Assembly: GCA_027946365.1 (NCBI GenBank) | Contig: JAPEUQ010000014.1 | Coordinates: 1,116,001 to 1,180,000, forward strand | Direction of reading: 5' to 3' | DNA from: Kalmusia sp. IMI 367209 | Taxonomy: Eukaryota; Ascomycota; Dothideomycetes; Pleosporales; Didymosphaeriaceae | DNA: 64,000 nt | Part shown: positions 44,042 through 55,799 of the stretch, piece after piece | How positions within the stretch are numbered: the first letter of the stretch is position 1 | Layout: each line of letters opens with the position of its first letter | Notes under the pieces: model-generated | Seen by the model: only the letters and a program-made list of their open reading frames with translations | Told to the model about the DNA's origin: nothing | Databases searched by the model: none | Program-made: the position numbers and the translations under genes

Positions 44042-47000
44042 ATTAGATTGATCTGTAGTAACGCTTTGATCTGGAAACGGTTTCTGTATGTTGATTCTAC
44101 AAGTAAATTCTTGCTATATTCAACGTAAATCGTGGGCTTAAGGCGAATTTAATGCACCTTGTAAAGAGCATTTGGATCAAATGGTTAGTGATGCATGCTG
44201 CGCGAGGAGGAATGTAAGCGATGCATAAATTATTACAATTATGCTAATATTCTTATTGAAATGATCATTACGAGTTGTCTCGTTATATTTATTTCAGATT
44301 ACAGCATTGGTAAGTCAATGTGAAGATTGAGCTTTTGCAGAGCTGCTGCTTCATTACAGAACGGATGATGTGCGGTGAACTACAAGCTTTGGCCAAGTGT
44401 AAGTCGAACGATGACTACACTGTGCGGAGTAGTCTTCAAATTTGCGTTATTTTGGCTAATAGAAGTTACTATATGTTCGAATTTGGTCTCTTATGACCTT
44501 TTGGCAACACATAAACCCAAAGTTGAAACATTTATCCGTATGTTCCTCTTCGCTCCTACTTCATCTTCCTCGAATTTGGTCCGCAGTTTGTGAGATACAT
44601 TCAATAATATGACAGGTTTTCATGATGCTTGCCTGGCTACGGTTTTTCAGCTTTATCTTTCGCGCCAGAAAACCTGCAAAATTCAGAACTTGTGGATATC
44701 AAGCGAAGTATTATATAATACCTAGTTTTACTTACGTTCTCGTCTTGATATCAACTTGTACTACTCCTTCCTTCTCAGATATGCCGAATACCAAATTGAT
44801 ACCAAGAAAAAGATAGCGTCTTGGAATGGGAATTTCATTCATCCTTAGGTACCAAAAGGAGCGAGTACAACTGGTGATATTCTCAGACAACCTTTAAGGT
44901 GATCATAATCCATCTCACCACCTCCTCATGGTATTGTTGTTCCAAAAGAGTATCGCACAAAAGGTTAGAGCGTCAAGCGCCAGACTATCTGGTTATCTAA
45001 AAAGGTACATAGAGTTGTTGAGATTTACCGTAAAGACTTTAGTATATTCAGATCACATATGGAGGTCAATCTCGACTAGGAGGTCTTATGTCCCCTGCTT
45101 AACACGATTGCTCTTTAGAACGCTTGGAAAGTGTGGTATTCACACACCCAGCAGGAGTATGTCGTTCCGCCAAGGAGCTTATGGGAGATTGTTCAAACCG
45201 CCTATAGCATATATCAAATACACCGGTGCAGTATATATTGTACTAAGAATAGCGATTTTATATTCACTCAGAGAGCTCATATCTTGGTGAAGGTGAAAAG
45301 GGAGTTCAGCCGATGGGAGAAAAGTAGCCATTCGCTCACCAACTCGTCTATCTGTACACGACTCGCTTCAAATGGTAGTTCACTAACGCATCCTAACACA
45401 AAACAGACCTAAACGCCTGGCTGTTCACTTTTCGCCACCTCGTCCAGATACGGCTTTCTCTCCTGACCTCCTCACCACTTTTGTCTCGTCCAGCTAAAAG
45501 GGCGCCGCCTATCGTCTTTCCTGGGCCCTTTCCGCATTTGTCCGTTCACACCGCGTATTGTCTTCTAAAATCATCGCGATTCGCCATTGTACCTTCAGTT
45601 CGGCCGCGTAACCTCCCCGCAGCCAGAGCGTGCCTCGCTCTGCGGCATCGAAAGACTTCCCCGCGACCGCGAGCAAACTTGTTGGATGCTCGTGCGCGGT
45701 TGCTGTAACCTCGTTTAGGGGTGTGAGGAAGGGTTGCCGACAGATGCTCTCAAGTGGTCTCAAAGGCGAGCCGCAGCAAGCCGCCTAGTACCAGAGAAAG
45801 AGCGTCACCGGCATGTCAGGCAAATCTAAGCTCGCCACACGGGATCATCCGCAACTTCTAGAGTTAGCTGCACGATCGTACTACACTGGTAGTATACGTA
45901 TCGGTGGCCTGATCTCAAGAGTGGCGTCTTGGGAGAAGGGTCCTTGGCAAGATGAAACGGCCCCGTGTGCGAGTGGTCCAACTGGATACTTGTTTGCGTA
46001 TGCGAACCTGACAGACTGAAAGGTCCTTGGCCGCTGAGGGACGTGAGCACACCGACCAAGGCACTAGGCTCAGACATCTGGGACTCTGGTACTGGATAGC
46101 TATCCGACCAACGGAGGTAGCCGAGCCGCGGCAGAGAAGGACATTGAGTAAGGATGGAAGTTTTGCAGGATGGAGGAGCTGGGAAATCAATAACAGAAGC
46201 TCTATGGTGATGAAGCTTCAGCGGAATCATGGAAGACTGGCGAAGATTCTGGGTTTTTCAATTTGGCATCTGATGATGAAGTTGAATTTCAGACGCGTGG
46301 ACGCATTTCTTAGACTACAGTCCAAGAAACGTCGAGCGTCTTGAACAGAGCTGAGAATGCCTTGACACATAATTTTCAACCTCTGAAAGCCTATTTACTA
46401 TTGAACTGAGTGCGATTTCATCTGTGAAGCATACATTGACCTCTTACCCATTTTACTCATTTTTTTCGTGCGTCTCAGCAATAACCTGAAATGTTGACAG
46501 CGCAGCAGAAGGTTTAATTGGGCAGACATCGTCGATATGAAACCATAATCAAGGCGCAGGGGAGATTGTATATTAGAGGATGGTACTTTTGGTCCTTATG
46601 AAACTTTTTCTAGAACAAAGGCACGACACAGGCACGCGTGTAGATAATTGTTACGCCGTCGGTTAGTAAAGAAGCAGGCAGTAACCTTAGCGGTCTACTC
46701 AGGAACTCAGATCGGAATGCTTACTTGATAGTTTTCCAAAGTCAAAAGAGAAAGTAAGTATTTGTCAAAGCTAATAGGTGATGTTAAGGGTGTATGCATG
46801 TGCTTGGCGTGAACTCAGTACAATGTTCTAGGGTGAATATGAGCACTGTGAGCCGTTTTTTCTACACAATGTGCTTATAAAACCATCCTTTCCGATAGAT
46901 CTAAGATCTCACGACAGTGTGAGAGTAGCGTAACGACCGGCATCTGCCGTGCTAGAACGCCTGAGGTACTTCCTTGTGTCTCACGAGATGTCAATAGATG

Positions 47001-47911
47001 TAAAATGAGAAGAAATATTAGAACAAGTAAACATATGACTTCATGCTTTCCAAATACAGCACAAAATACATTATACAGGTAAGAGTAGAGATTTGAGGCA
47101 TAATGAAGACAGTATATAGTCTAGATAAGCCCAATAGTACATTCACCGAACTCTTTATCAAATCTGTTCAGAACTATCCGTTTAGGGTGTCTCAATTTTC
47201 ATCCTTGAAACCAAAATTTGCTCTATCGCGTACATTCTCAATCTTAAGAATTTAGGAATTGGACCCAAATTTGTTCTTGCTTCAGAAATAAGCCTTTGAA
47301 GCTACGATACCTGAAGCCATCAGATGAAACTTGACCATGAATGTGAAAAAGGTATATAGGCCCAACTGCCAGAAAGTCACGGCTGTCTCAGTCATTGGGA
47401 AAAGCTCGAAAGGAGGTCCAGTCAGAATCGAAGCCATCAGTATTGTCGATGTATGCCTAGGTTTCCGCATCTTCGTCCTAGCTTAAATGATCGATCAATT
47501 GGACGTGTCCTCTCAATGTCAGGATAGCTTCAGTAACAGCACCATATAGCGCTTTAGGTTCCTACAGCATAATAGACGAGCGAATCAAAGGAGGCTCTTT
47601 CAGGATCCCCGGAACTTCTCCATCCTCAGAGCTACGCACTTTACTAGCGTAGTGGAAGCTGATGTGCGAGTTGATACTAGTCCATGACTAAGACGGTCTC
47701 AGATAATAGAATCAGAAAAAGCATGAATTTCCAGTGACCAGCTAGGTAAGTATTTTCCTTCCGATCGAGTACCAATTTCGCGTGCTAAAGCTGATATAGC
47801 AAGAGTTCGAGCTTTGGTTTCAATGGGTTCCGAGACGTGTAGTGTTCAATCAAATCATGCCATACTTCATGGTGCTGTAACCCCCTGATGACATTTTTTT
47901 CAGAATCGTGA
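44042..47911. other. 3.9-kb gene-poor region
   Basis: Several open frames of 100-130 codons occur on both strands (for example 44928-45290 plus, 46230-45826 minus), but none resembles a known family and they overlap each other. The segment 45430-46340 is more GC-rich than its flanks. AT-rich sequence dominates elsewhere. No gene can be supported. Confidence 0.4.
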
Positions 47912-48745
47912 TTAGCCACGTAGTTTTCCAAGAAAATGGCAGCGCGTGAATGTGTGGTCGCTGAAGTAACGGATCCACCCGTTGGCCTCGCCAGGATGAC
48001 GCATTTCTTTACATAAGAAGCGCACCTGACATATCCTATAATCCAAAACTCTTGCTGATATCAGGAACTCTTGTAGTGACCATGCCCGCCGATGAAGCGG
48101 CTGCAACGTAGAATCTTCGGCGAGTTCGACCAATACAATAAAGGAGAGCGTAGAGGCAATAAGTAGCAATAACTGACGCGATTCTGTCGAACGGAGGGGT
48201 GTCTGCTGATTTCATAGCGAACCACAGCTCAGGCGCCAACTTACCATTCCAGTCGCCTGCTATATCATATTTGATCACGTATGATAGTGAGGCATAGTAG
48301 TTTAAATTTCCCATGTAGCTGCTGCCGTCCGTAGTCAAAATCAAGTTTTCTGGGTAATTATCTTGTGTCGTTGACCTTGGAAAGATTTGGAATGCGAGGC
48401 ATGTTGGTACGCAGCCGCTGCTTTCACTAAACAGGCGGTGTCGCCACATTCGCGGCAGCGTATGATAGGTACAAAAAGTCTCACTATGTAAGAAGCACTT
48501 TGCACGCTTTCCGGAACTGTCAAAGGAGGTTGTCCACCAGTAAACCCTGTTAGCTTGAGAATCTGGGTCAGCTCGCTCGGGCGTGAGAGATCCTGGTAGC
48601 GCTTGAGGCTCACTTTGGGATCGAAACTGCTGATGAATGGTCGGTTCACAGTAATATTAGAAGCAGTTGTGTTTGGCTTCGATTCGACGCCTGAGGTTGC
48701 TGGTGTGACGAGGGACGCCAATGGTAAGCACCTGCAACTAATCAC
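47912..48745 (-). pseudogene. Probable HET-domain relic
   Basis: One stretch (about 48110-48050, minus strand) reads LQPLHRRAWSLQEFLIS, the hallmark RxWxxQE block of HET (heterokaryon incompatibility) domains, followed by a CKEMRH segment that fits the next part. Upstream, pieces such as GGQPPLTVPESVQSAS sit in other frames. Stops and frame changes separate them, so no continuous gene remains. HET proteins trigger cell death on non-self recognition. The assignment rests on one strong block. Confidence 0.5.
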
Positions 48746-50174
48746 TTAGCGCACCATTAGGTCACATTATCGCTAATCTCAAATTGAACCAGGATATCAA
48801 GAGAACACGACGAGCAATGCTGGCACCGGAAACTTTATAATTTGATTTCGGGTTCAGCAAAGTGAGAATTTTACGATTCACAGCAAATTCTGTATCGATA
48901 GTATCTATCTGGACAGCTCCCTGACGGCATTTTCGCCATATCCATCGCATACAGGCCGTTCCAGCAGTATAAATAAGACAGGCTTATACGAGGAGTGCGA
49001 AAGCAGTGCCGAGTCTATAACATATGTCAGTGCACGGGGATATCTAGTGGCTTTCTGATGTACCTTAGCGACCATTGTTGCCTGGCAGTCGATTCGACGA
49101 CCTAACCATTGAGCTTTGAGCAGAACAGATGTGGAACGACAGTGTAGGCTACGCCGGGGGTGAATGAGCTTATCGTCAATGATACAGTGACCGCATACCG
49201 ATAATCCTTCTGAAGAGGGGCTCTGCGTGATATGATGGCTGTAGGGTTTGCTTTAGAGAATGATGGTCTGTAATTGTCAAGACCACTTTACCTCCTTAGG
49301 ATCTGTTGCTGGATGCAATCTTTGTCCTATTTGAATTGAAGTATTTTAGTAGACCTTTCATGGTCGCTCAGAGTCTTAGGGCATCAGACTTGAATTAATA
49401 AATTGTATAATTGGGGTATAGGCGTAAAGTAGAGGTTTTAATGTTTTGGACTAGCAAGTTGGAGGCTGCTGGGTATGTTAGGCTTTATCTTAAGATCATT
49501 GGCTATAGTATATTGACAGAGCGACAGCTGACCCCAACGCTCTGTTGCATTTACAGTCTTCCGATTATCGTTACACATGTTTTGGGTTGTCGTGCTGCAA
49601 GCACGCTCTCGGAGACTTTACTGGCTCACTCTGGGGCCGAGCAATTGTAATTGGCTAATGTAAAGTACCCGGGTGGCGGAGTAAATTAATGGACTGCAAA
49701 ATTATTTTTATAATTATTTCTATTTCATAATATTAGGTGGGCTATTTACAGTAGAAAGGATGTTATACATTATAACTTAGTATATATACGTGCTAAGAGA
49801 TAAGATGTTTAGAAGGTAGAGTACTTCTAAGCCTTGGCAGCGACTATCACCACATGTCATGGCGTGTGATTCGCTGACTACTTAGCGTTTGAACGAAAAA
49901 GAGCCGAACTCCAGACCCCGCTTCTCCTCTTTGCCCAGCCATCTTATCTCCAGACCTTGCTAAATTGCGCACATCGGCCTCGACTTTCCGAACGAACTGT
50001 TAAATTTGCCTCCTTGGGTAATTGGTGGGTAGAGCCAGGCGTAATCTAGACTAAGCTCGGAGTTGACGACGTGGGTGTGTACATGACGTTCATTGACATA
50101 AAAGCGCAATGCATCCCATTGCATCTTCATCTCAGCAACGTTTCCTCTTCCCCATTCCGCATACAAAACCAAAG
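48746..50174. other. Gene-free region with an AT-rich tract
   Basis: No gene recognised. 49650-49830 is strongly AT-rich and looks like eroded repeat DNA. The final 250 bp become GC-richer toward the oxidoreductase promoter. Confidence 0.4.
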
Positions 50175-51345
50175 ATGGGCTTTGATCCTCCCCAGAACGT
50201 CGTTGTCATCGGCGGTGGTATAGTCGGATCATCCATCGCTTGGCATCTCTCCCAATCATGCACCACGAACACCACCATCATCGCAGCTCAGATCGGAGGC
50301 ATTGCAACACCTAACTCTTTCGCGTGGGTAAACGCGGGTTCCACCGATACCAAGTATTACTACGATTTTCGATACCGGTCCATGAACCGATGGCGCCAGA
50401 TCGAGAAGGAAATACCTGGACTCTCCAAGTACATAAAGTGGGGTGGGTCCACGAACTGGGATATCGAAGATGAAGAAGAGCGGGCTGCGTATGGGGAGAA
50501 GTTGAAGGGGTGGGGTTACGATGTTGTGACGGTAAATAAGACGGAGATAGAAGCGAACTATGAGCCTGCGTTAAGTGAGGGTTTGCTGCCGGATTGGGCG
50601 TTACGGTATACGGAGGAGGGACAGATGGAGGCTCATATCGTTGCCGAGAAACTGATTGAGGAGGCACAGGCTAATGGTGCAGCACTACTGGAGGCGAACG
50701 TCACTTCGTTCCTGAGGGGTGAGGATGGTCGGATCACAGGTGTAGTGGTTGAAGGAGGCCAAGAGGTGCAGGCCGACCATGTCGTTTTGGCTGCGGGACT
50801 GGGGAGCGTAGATCTGCTAGCTACGGAGAATGTGACTTTGCGTAAGTGGAAAGGCAAACTGAGCTTAAAGGAGATCTAGCTGACAATACACAGCCTTGAC
50901 GCCGAAAGCAGGTCTGCTTGTGAATACTGCCCCAAGCAAGAAACGACTTCTTAATGGCGTTGTTAATGCGTTTGAGCTACACCTGCGGGAGACAGAAGAC
51001 GGTCGTATTCGCTCTGGATCTCAATTTTCAGGCTCGCCGCCGGGCGACGACCCGCAAGTAACGGCAGACGAGCTGTTCGCAAAGATAAAAGGCGCCTTCA
51101 AGGATGGTGACGAGTTGACATACGACTATTATACGATTGGTTATCGGCCAACACCGCAAGACGGTCTTCCAATCCTAGGCGAGACGGGCGTGAAAGGCTT
51201 GACGGTTGCAGTCATGCATTCTGGTGTTTCTAACGGGGCTCTTGTTGGAGAGCTGGTGAGCAAGCAGGTCTTGACAGGCGAAAAGGATCCGGCGCTCGCC
51301 CACTTCCTACTGTCGCGCTTCAGTAATGAAACAGCTGCCGCTTAG
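50175..51345 (+). CDS. FAD-dependent oxidoreductase (DAO superfamily)
   Basis: Two exons (50175-50841, 50894-51345; 52-nt intron GTAAGT...ACACAG) give 372 aa. The N-terminus carries the FAD-binding VVVIGGGIVGSSIAWHLS (GxGxxG) motif followed by an NSFAWVNAG segment. The C-terminal part has YRPTPQDGLPILGE and VAVMHSGVSNGALVGEL, the usual flavin-contact blocks of D-amino-acid-oxidase/glycine-oxidase-like proteins. No signal peptide is seen, so it is probably cytosolic. The substrate is unknown; amines or N-methyl amino acids are typical for the superfamily. The ATG at 50175 is preferred because it lies directly before the Rossmann strand; an in-frame ATG at 50109 would add 22 residues. Intact and isolated. 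Confidence 0.87.
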
Positions 51346-53780
51346 AAGCCTTTGAAGCACGGAACCTTGTCGCACGCAGTCAACGGTATACCACAGTATG
51401 CTCAGAAATAGGCATGGTCAACATGTGGGGTTATCGATCTCCTAAGATTAATGAGGGCTATATGGCCTCCTTGTGTTATCTTAGAGGTGATTTATCACCT
51501 TGGCGAGGATTTCGGATTTGAATACATTGTGGTAGACGAATCTGGGCAAGGCGTGGAGTGCAAGCCGTTCGCGCTTAATGCCTTTCTTCATGGCGGCATT
51601 GGCTGTAATCCACCCGCACAACACGACTCGTAATTCCTTGGTTTGACACTAAGTCTTCATGTGGGCGTGTCTCCTTGACTTTAGCTTGACTATCAATAGA
51701 TTTTGAGACAAAATACACAGTTGTTTCCTACATTGGTGGACCCCATTTCACGACCGATAAGAAATTCTGCATCCCCTATTAAACGGACTATAAAAGTAGC
51801 CGGTCTTTCTTGACTTTGTCGTACATTAGAAGTGGTGAACCTTTAATTAAATAAGTCTATTAGGAACTTAATGGCTTATCAAGGACAGGTGAATCTTAGA
51901 GGCAAATAAGGGACTTATTGAAGTAAGCGTAAACGTAGGGAATTCCTTATTGAAGGCTATAAACGCAGCTGAAGTTGTAGAAGACCCCCGTAAACTTTAT
52001 AGCATAGCCATCTTACATTAAAAGTCGCGGTAAATATAGCTAATCTTAAGGTTAATGAGGGTATGATAGCTAATACTTAGTGAAGTAAAGGCTGTGAAAG
52101 GTAGAGCTATATAGATTTTAATTCACCAGAACAGAAAATTGGGCCTAACTAGAATCTCACATATATCTGAAGAGATAAAGATACTGTTGTAGAGAGGCTT
52201 TGTCTATTTGAATGTTATCATATCCAAGATCATAAGAACACTGACTAGGAAGCTAGAGTTGCAATTTTTCGGATTGAGAGATAAAGCCATCCAAAAATTA
52301 ATTGATGAATATATTATTAACCTTTATAATATGAAGCAAAAGTATATGATGACGCTGTGATCCTTTAGATGGGAGTAAGTGGATGTCTAGGATCCCACCG
52401 TAGCCCGGCTAGTTACAAATGACACGATGAAACAAAAGTCTACTGAAACCCCCTAGGTTTATGCTGCCAAGTCCTATGACATGTTTTAGATAATATAACT
52501 TAAGTAGGAAGGAATGCTAGTATACCTGACTATCTGCTAATTAAGATCCGGGTCTTGTATACAACCCTATAGCTCGAAATTTCAGGCTCAAGAAGGCCTT
52601 ATATGTCTGTCTCACCGCTGTAGTGACATGTATTGCACTCATATAATGTGGACAAAGTCTATCCCATAGATTTCAACTATTAGCTCCCATCATTTCGACC
52701 GTAATTTCCAGCTTTCTCTAACCTGATCCGCTTTTCGTTGGGTGCCACCCAAAGACTTCACTCGCCTGGAGTAGGCTTTGCTTTTATTCTAGCGCATATC
52801 TCATTGACCATATCCGTTGTTGGACTTCGTGGCAATGGTGAAGGGGACATGAGTTCATTGTATATGAATACCCAGCCCCAACGCGCGGCACAGTCTACCA
52901 CTAGGGTACGTAGAAGCAAAGCTAGTATGCGAGATGATGTTTCACAACGCCATGAAAGCCAGTATCGCTGGGCTGGAGTTGCTAGAAGGGAAATGTGGAG
53001 CTTTGGCACATGTGGGGGTTTACCTTCTGTCTAAAGTCATTACATATGTTCATCACAGGACCTTTCTACCCTAGGACCCCGTTATGCAAGAAGTACGTAA
53101 ATTTATCGAGCTTAGTTTAACACTCCTGTTTACATCGATCGAAATGCTGCATCCTATCGTCCGGGATAACGCTTCACAATAACTGTAATAGCTCTAGCGA
53201 TGTTGATAATCCACAAAAGAAAAAAAAACAGCGACCCCGACTCTCGACGACCAATTACAAAATACTTCCAATGATCAAAGCTCGTGTGCCTCCTTCGGAA
53301 CTGGCGACACCAAGATAACCGCTAGTTGCATCCCTTTTGGGAATCAATGAGTTCTTTGGATGGAAGGTCTGACATACTCGAGGCACAGCAGTGGCACAGC
53401 AGCGGCACAGCAGCGTGCGAACCGGCTGGGCGGTGGCTAATTCGTGCGCCCGCTTTGCAATGCGCCTTTTTTGTCCTCGCATACTGCTCAACCTCTGTAT
53501 TCTTTGACCTGGGCCCCCTGTGACCGCCTCGCCCACCCTCGCTCCGCAGAGAGCGCCAAAGCGCCATTTCTCCACGCGTCAACGCTCGCCACTTCAAGCT
53601 ACCAGTAGAGAAGGCCCGCTGCTGCCTTCAGAATAGCATCAATCACTTGTCTTGGAACACCGTGCCGCGAGCTTAGAGCTCCGCCGTCTGCTTGCCACTC
53701 ACTCGTCTTCAAGTCCGACCGAGATTCCTATTGCTAGGCGTTATACACCGAAGCTCACATCTGGCAGACGTCGCTTCACC
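51346..53780. other. Gene-free region with eroded AT-rich repeat-like DNA
   Basis: 51650-52700 is AT-rich and dense in TA and TTA steps and stop codons in all frames, the look of repeat DNA mutated by RIP. No transposase, reverse transcriptase or terminal repeat could be read. 52740-53640 is more GC-rich with open frames on both strands that match nothing known. Confidence 0.45.
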
Positions 53781-53790
53781 GCTAGCGCTA

Positions 53791-54842
53791 TGACGGGTAC
53801 AATAATCCTCACGGGAGCGAACAGCTCTCGGCATCCCGGCGTCCGAGCATCTTCTCGCGTCATACCCCGAGTACACCGCAATCTTCACGGTGAGAAATGC
53901 TTCCGGTTCCGACAAGAACACAGCTCAGCTGCGAGAGACCATTGCCCGCTTTGCCAACGCAAAGGCCACAATTCATGCTCTTGACCTTTCAAGCTTGTCA
54001 GACGTCTACGCTTTTGCAGACCAAATTTCCTCGGACATAACGAGCGCAAAGTTACCCCCTCTCGACGCCATCATCGCCAATGCGGACTACTGGAATCTTG
54101 TCGGCGACCCTGAAATCACCTCAGATGGCTTCGACAAGACCTTCCAAGTTGCTCACATTGCTCACTCGGTTCTCGTCCTAAGTCTGCTGGGCAGATTCGG
54201 AGAGAAAGGCCGCATTGTTTTGTTGTCGAGCGATTCACACTGGCCTGGCCGGAACTCAATGGAGAAATATCCACCTGTGATTAGGCCCGACAACTTGGAC
54301 GAGCTCATCAAGCCATTTGTGATGAGGACAAGCGAGGCGGTGGCTACCAGAGCTACCAGAGGTATGCGACCTCCAAGTTGGCCATCACAACATGGATGTA
54401 TTCTCTGAATAAGTACCTTCAGATGATAAGCGAATTCATCGTGGTGTCTTTGAGCTATCTAACCATATGCAGGACCCATCTCTTTCCAAGATCAGCGCCG
54501 TTGCCATTAACCCAGGCAATCTCGTCGATTCGCGTGCCTTAACTAGTAATACCCCCGTCAGCATGCACAGACTGCAGCGATTTGTCTTGAAACCTCTGCT
54601 GCCCCCTCCTCAAGATCCCCATGGGCCGGACTTTACGCACCGCTGGCCCCGCCGGCATCGATGTCATCGAGCTTGCGGTCAACCCTGAATATGCCGACAA
54701 GATGGGTTTCTTCACGCTGTTGCAGGAGGACACGAGCTCTCCGGCCAGTCAAGATGAGAGCAAGCAGGAGGCTCTGTGGAAGAAGACCCTGGAGTGGGCA
54801 AAGATCACAGCGGAGAGCACAGCTTTGAATATTGGAGCGTAA
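53791..54842 (+). pseudogene. Short-chain dehydrogenase/reductase, multiply frameshifted
   Basis: The start (53791, MTGTIILTGANSS) has the NAD(P)-binding TGxxx motif. The frame then changes and resumes at TVRNASGSDKNTAQL, continuing through HALDLSSLSDVYAFADQI, DAIIANADYWNL, a TFQVAHIAHSVLVLSLL helix and GRIVLLSSDSHWPG. It shifts again at about 54345 into YATSKLAITTWMYSLNKY, which holds the catalytic YxxxK. After a presumed intron whose donor is no longer GT (about 54420), SKISAVAINPGN follows, with a further shift at about 54600 before the C-terminal block ending near 54842. All catalytic segments are still readable, so decay is recent. The substrate is unknown. Confidence 0.8.
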
Positions 54843-55002
54843 GCGATGCAATTTAGGGCTACTTCACGAATTTCACCTTGTTGTCATAACAGCGTTCGCT
54901 GTAGCCATTCTGATAGTGCGAGAGGCAAATTCGCTGCTTGTCCTTGTTCCCTTTCTCGGCCATGGGTATGGTCAAAGGACTTTACATGCCTACATTTGAT
55001 CA

Positions 55003-55640
55003 TTATTCTTGTTTTGTTCTATCTGCAAACCTCCTCAGAAACAGTGATGTCTCCATCTTTTTGCAAGCCGTCTGCCAGTCCGACGTCCACTTCGGACGGA
55101 ACGGCTGATATCCCAACAGTCCCCCCAATCCACCTCCTAATGACGATACCTGCGAGCTGCGCGGGCCTCTCGTTGAAAGGCAGCCAGCTGGGAAACGAGA
55201 AGTACGATCCGCCTGCGTCGAACATCTACCAGTACCCATGTCAGCCTAGCATGCATCTTCGCGTAGAGAAAAGCAACACAGACGAGCGAATGACGTACAT
55301 AGCCTGCACTAGATCCATCTTCTCGCCCCCAACAACCACATCATTCCGATACCCGTACCAATTCTGAAAGAACACAGTGTCAAGCTTGAAGGCATCCGCC
55401 GTATTCTCGCACGACAGCAGAAACTTGGAAATCTCTCCGCCCTCTCCCTCCGTCGGTGTAAGGGGATACAGTCGGTGGTTTTGACATGGCCGTATAGCGA
55501 ACTCTCCATCACTGCGGGTGAGCTCGTATCCGTGGCCTTGAACCTCGACACCGAGGCGACGGGCGGTGACTTGAATGTATGCTTCTTGGTAGGGGTGGAA
55601 GTGCAGTGGGGGGATTCTCAGCGGAGGACAGTTTGACGAG
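55003..55640 (-). pseudogene. Cupin-domain protein with a one-base shift in a G run
   Basis: The minus strand reads PLHFHPYQEAYIQV, the cupin metal motif (HxH, then Glu), then GEFAIRPCQNHRLYPL and VFFQNWYGYRNDVV. An intron (about 55312-55237) leads to FDAGGSYFSFPSWLPF, then IRRWIGG, where the frame must move by one base to continue as GLLGYQPFRPKW to the end at 55003. The shift falls in a run of six G on the minus strand (near 55122), a place where a sequencing or assembly slip is as likely as a real mutation. No clear start codon was found; an in-frame TAA lies upstream near 55660. The family is uncharacterised in fungi. Confidence 0.65.
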
Positions 55641-55799
55641 GTGAGGGTGGGTGAGATGGAAGATTACGGCAAAGTAGAAGAAGCACGGGGAGGTTTGCGA
55701 GGGCGGGCCGTGGTGGATTACGGTGATCGCACCATCGAAGCTGAATGGGTAGTGTTTAGCAGCGCGGCTTTTCTTTTCTCAGTCCAAGTGGGACGTGTC

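Noticed and set aside
44928..46344. Several 90-135 codon open frames on both strands
   Set aside because: They overlap each other, lack recognisable domains and are consistent with chance in moderately GC-rich sequence.
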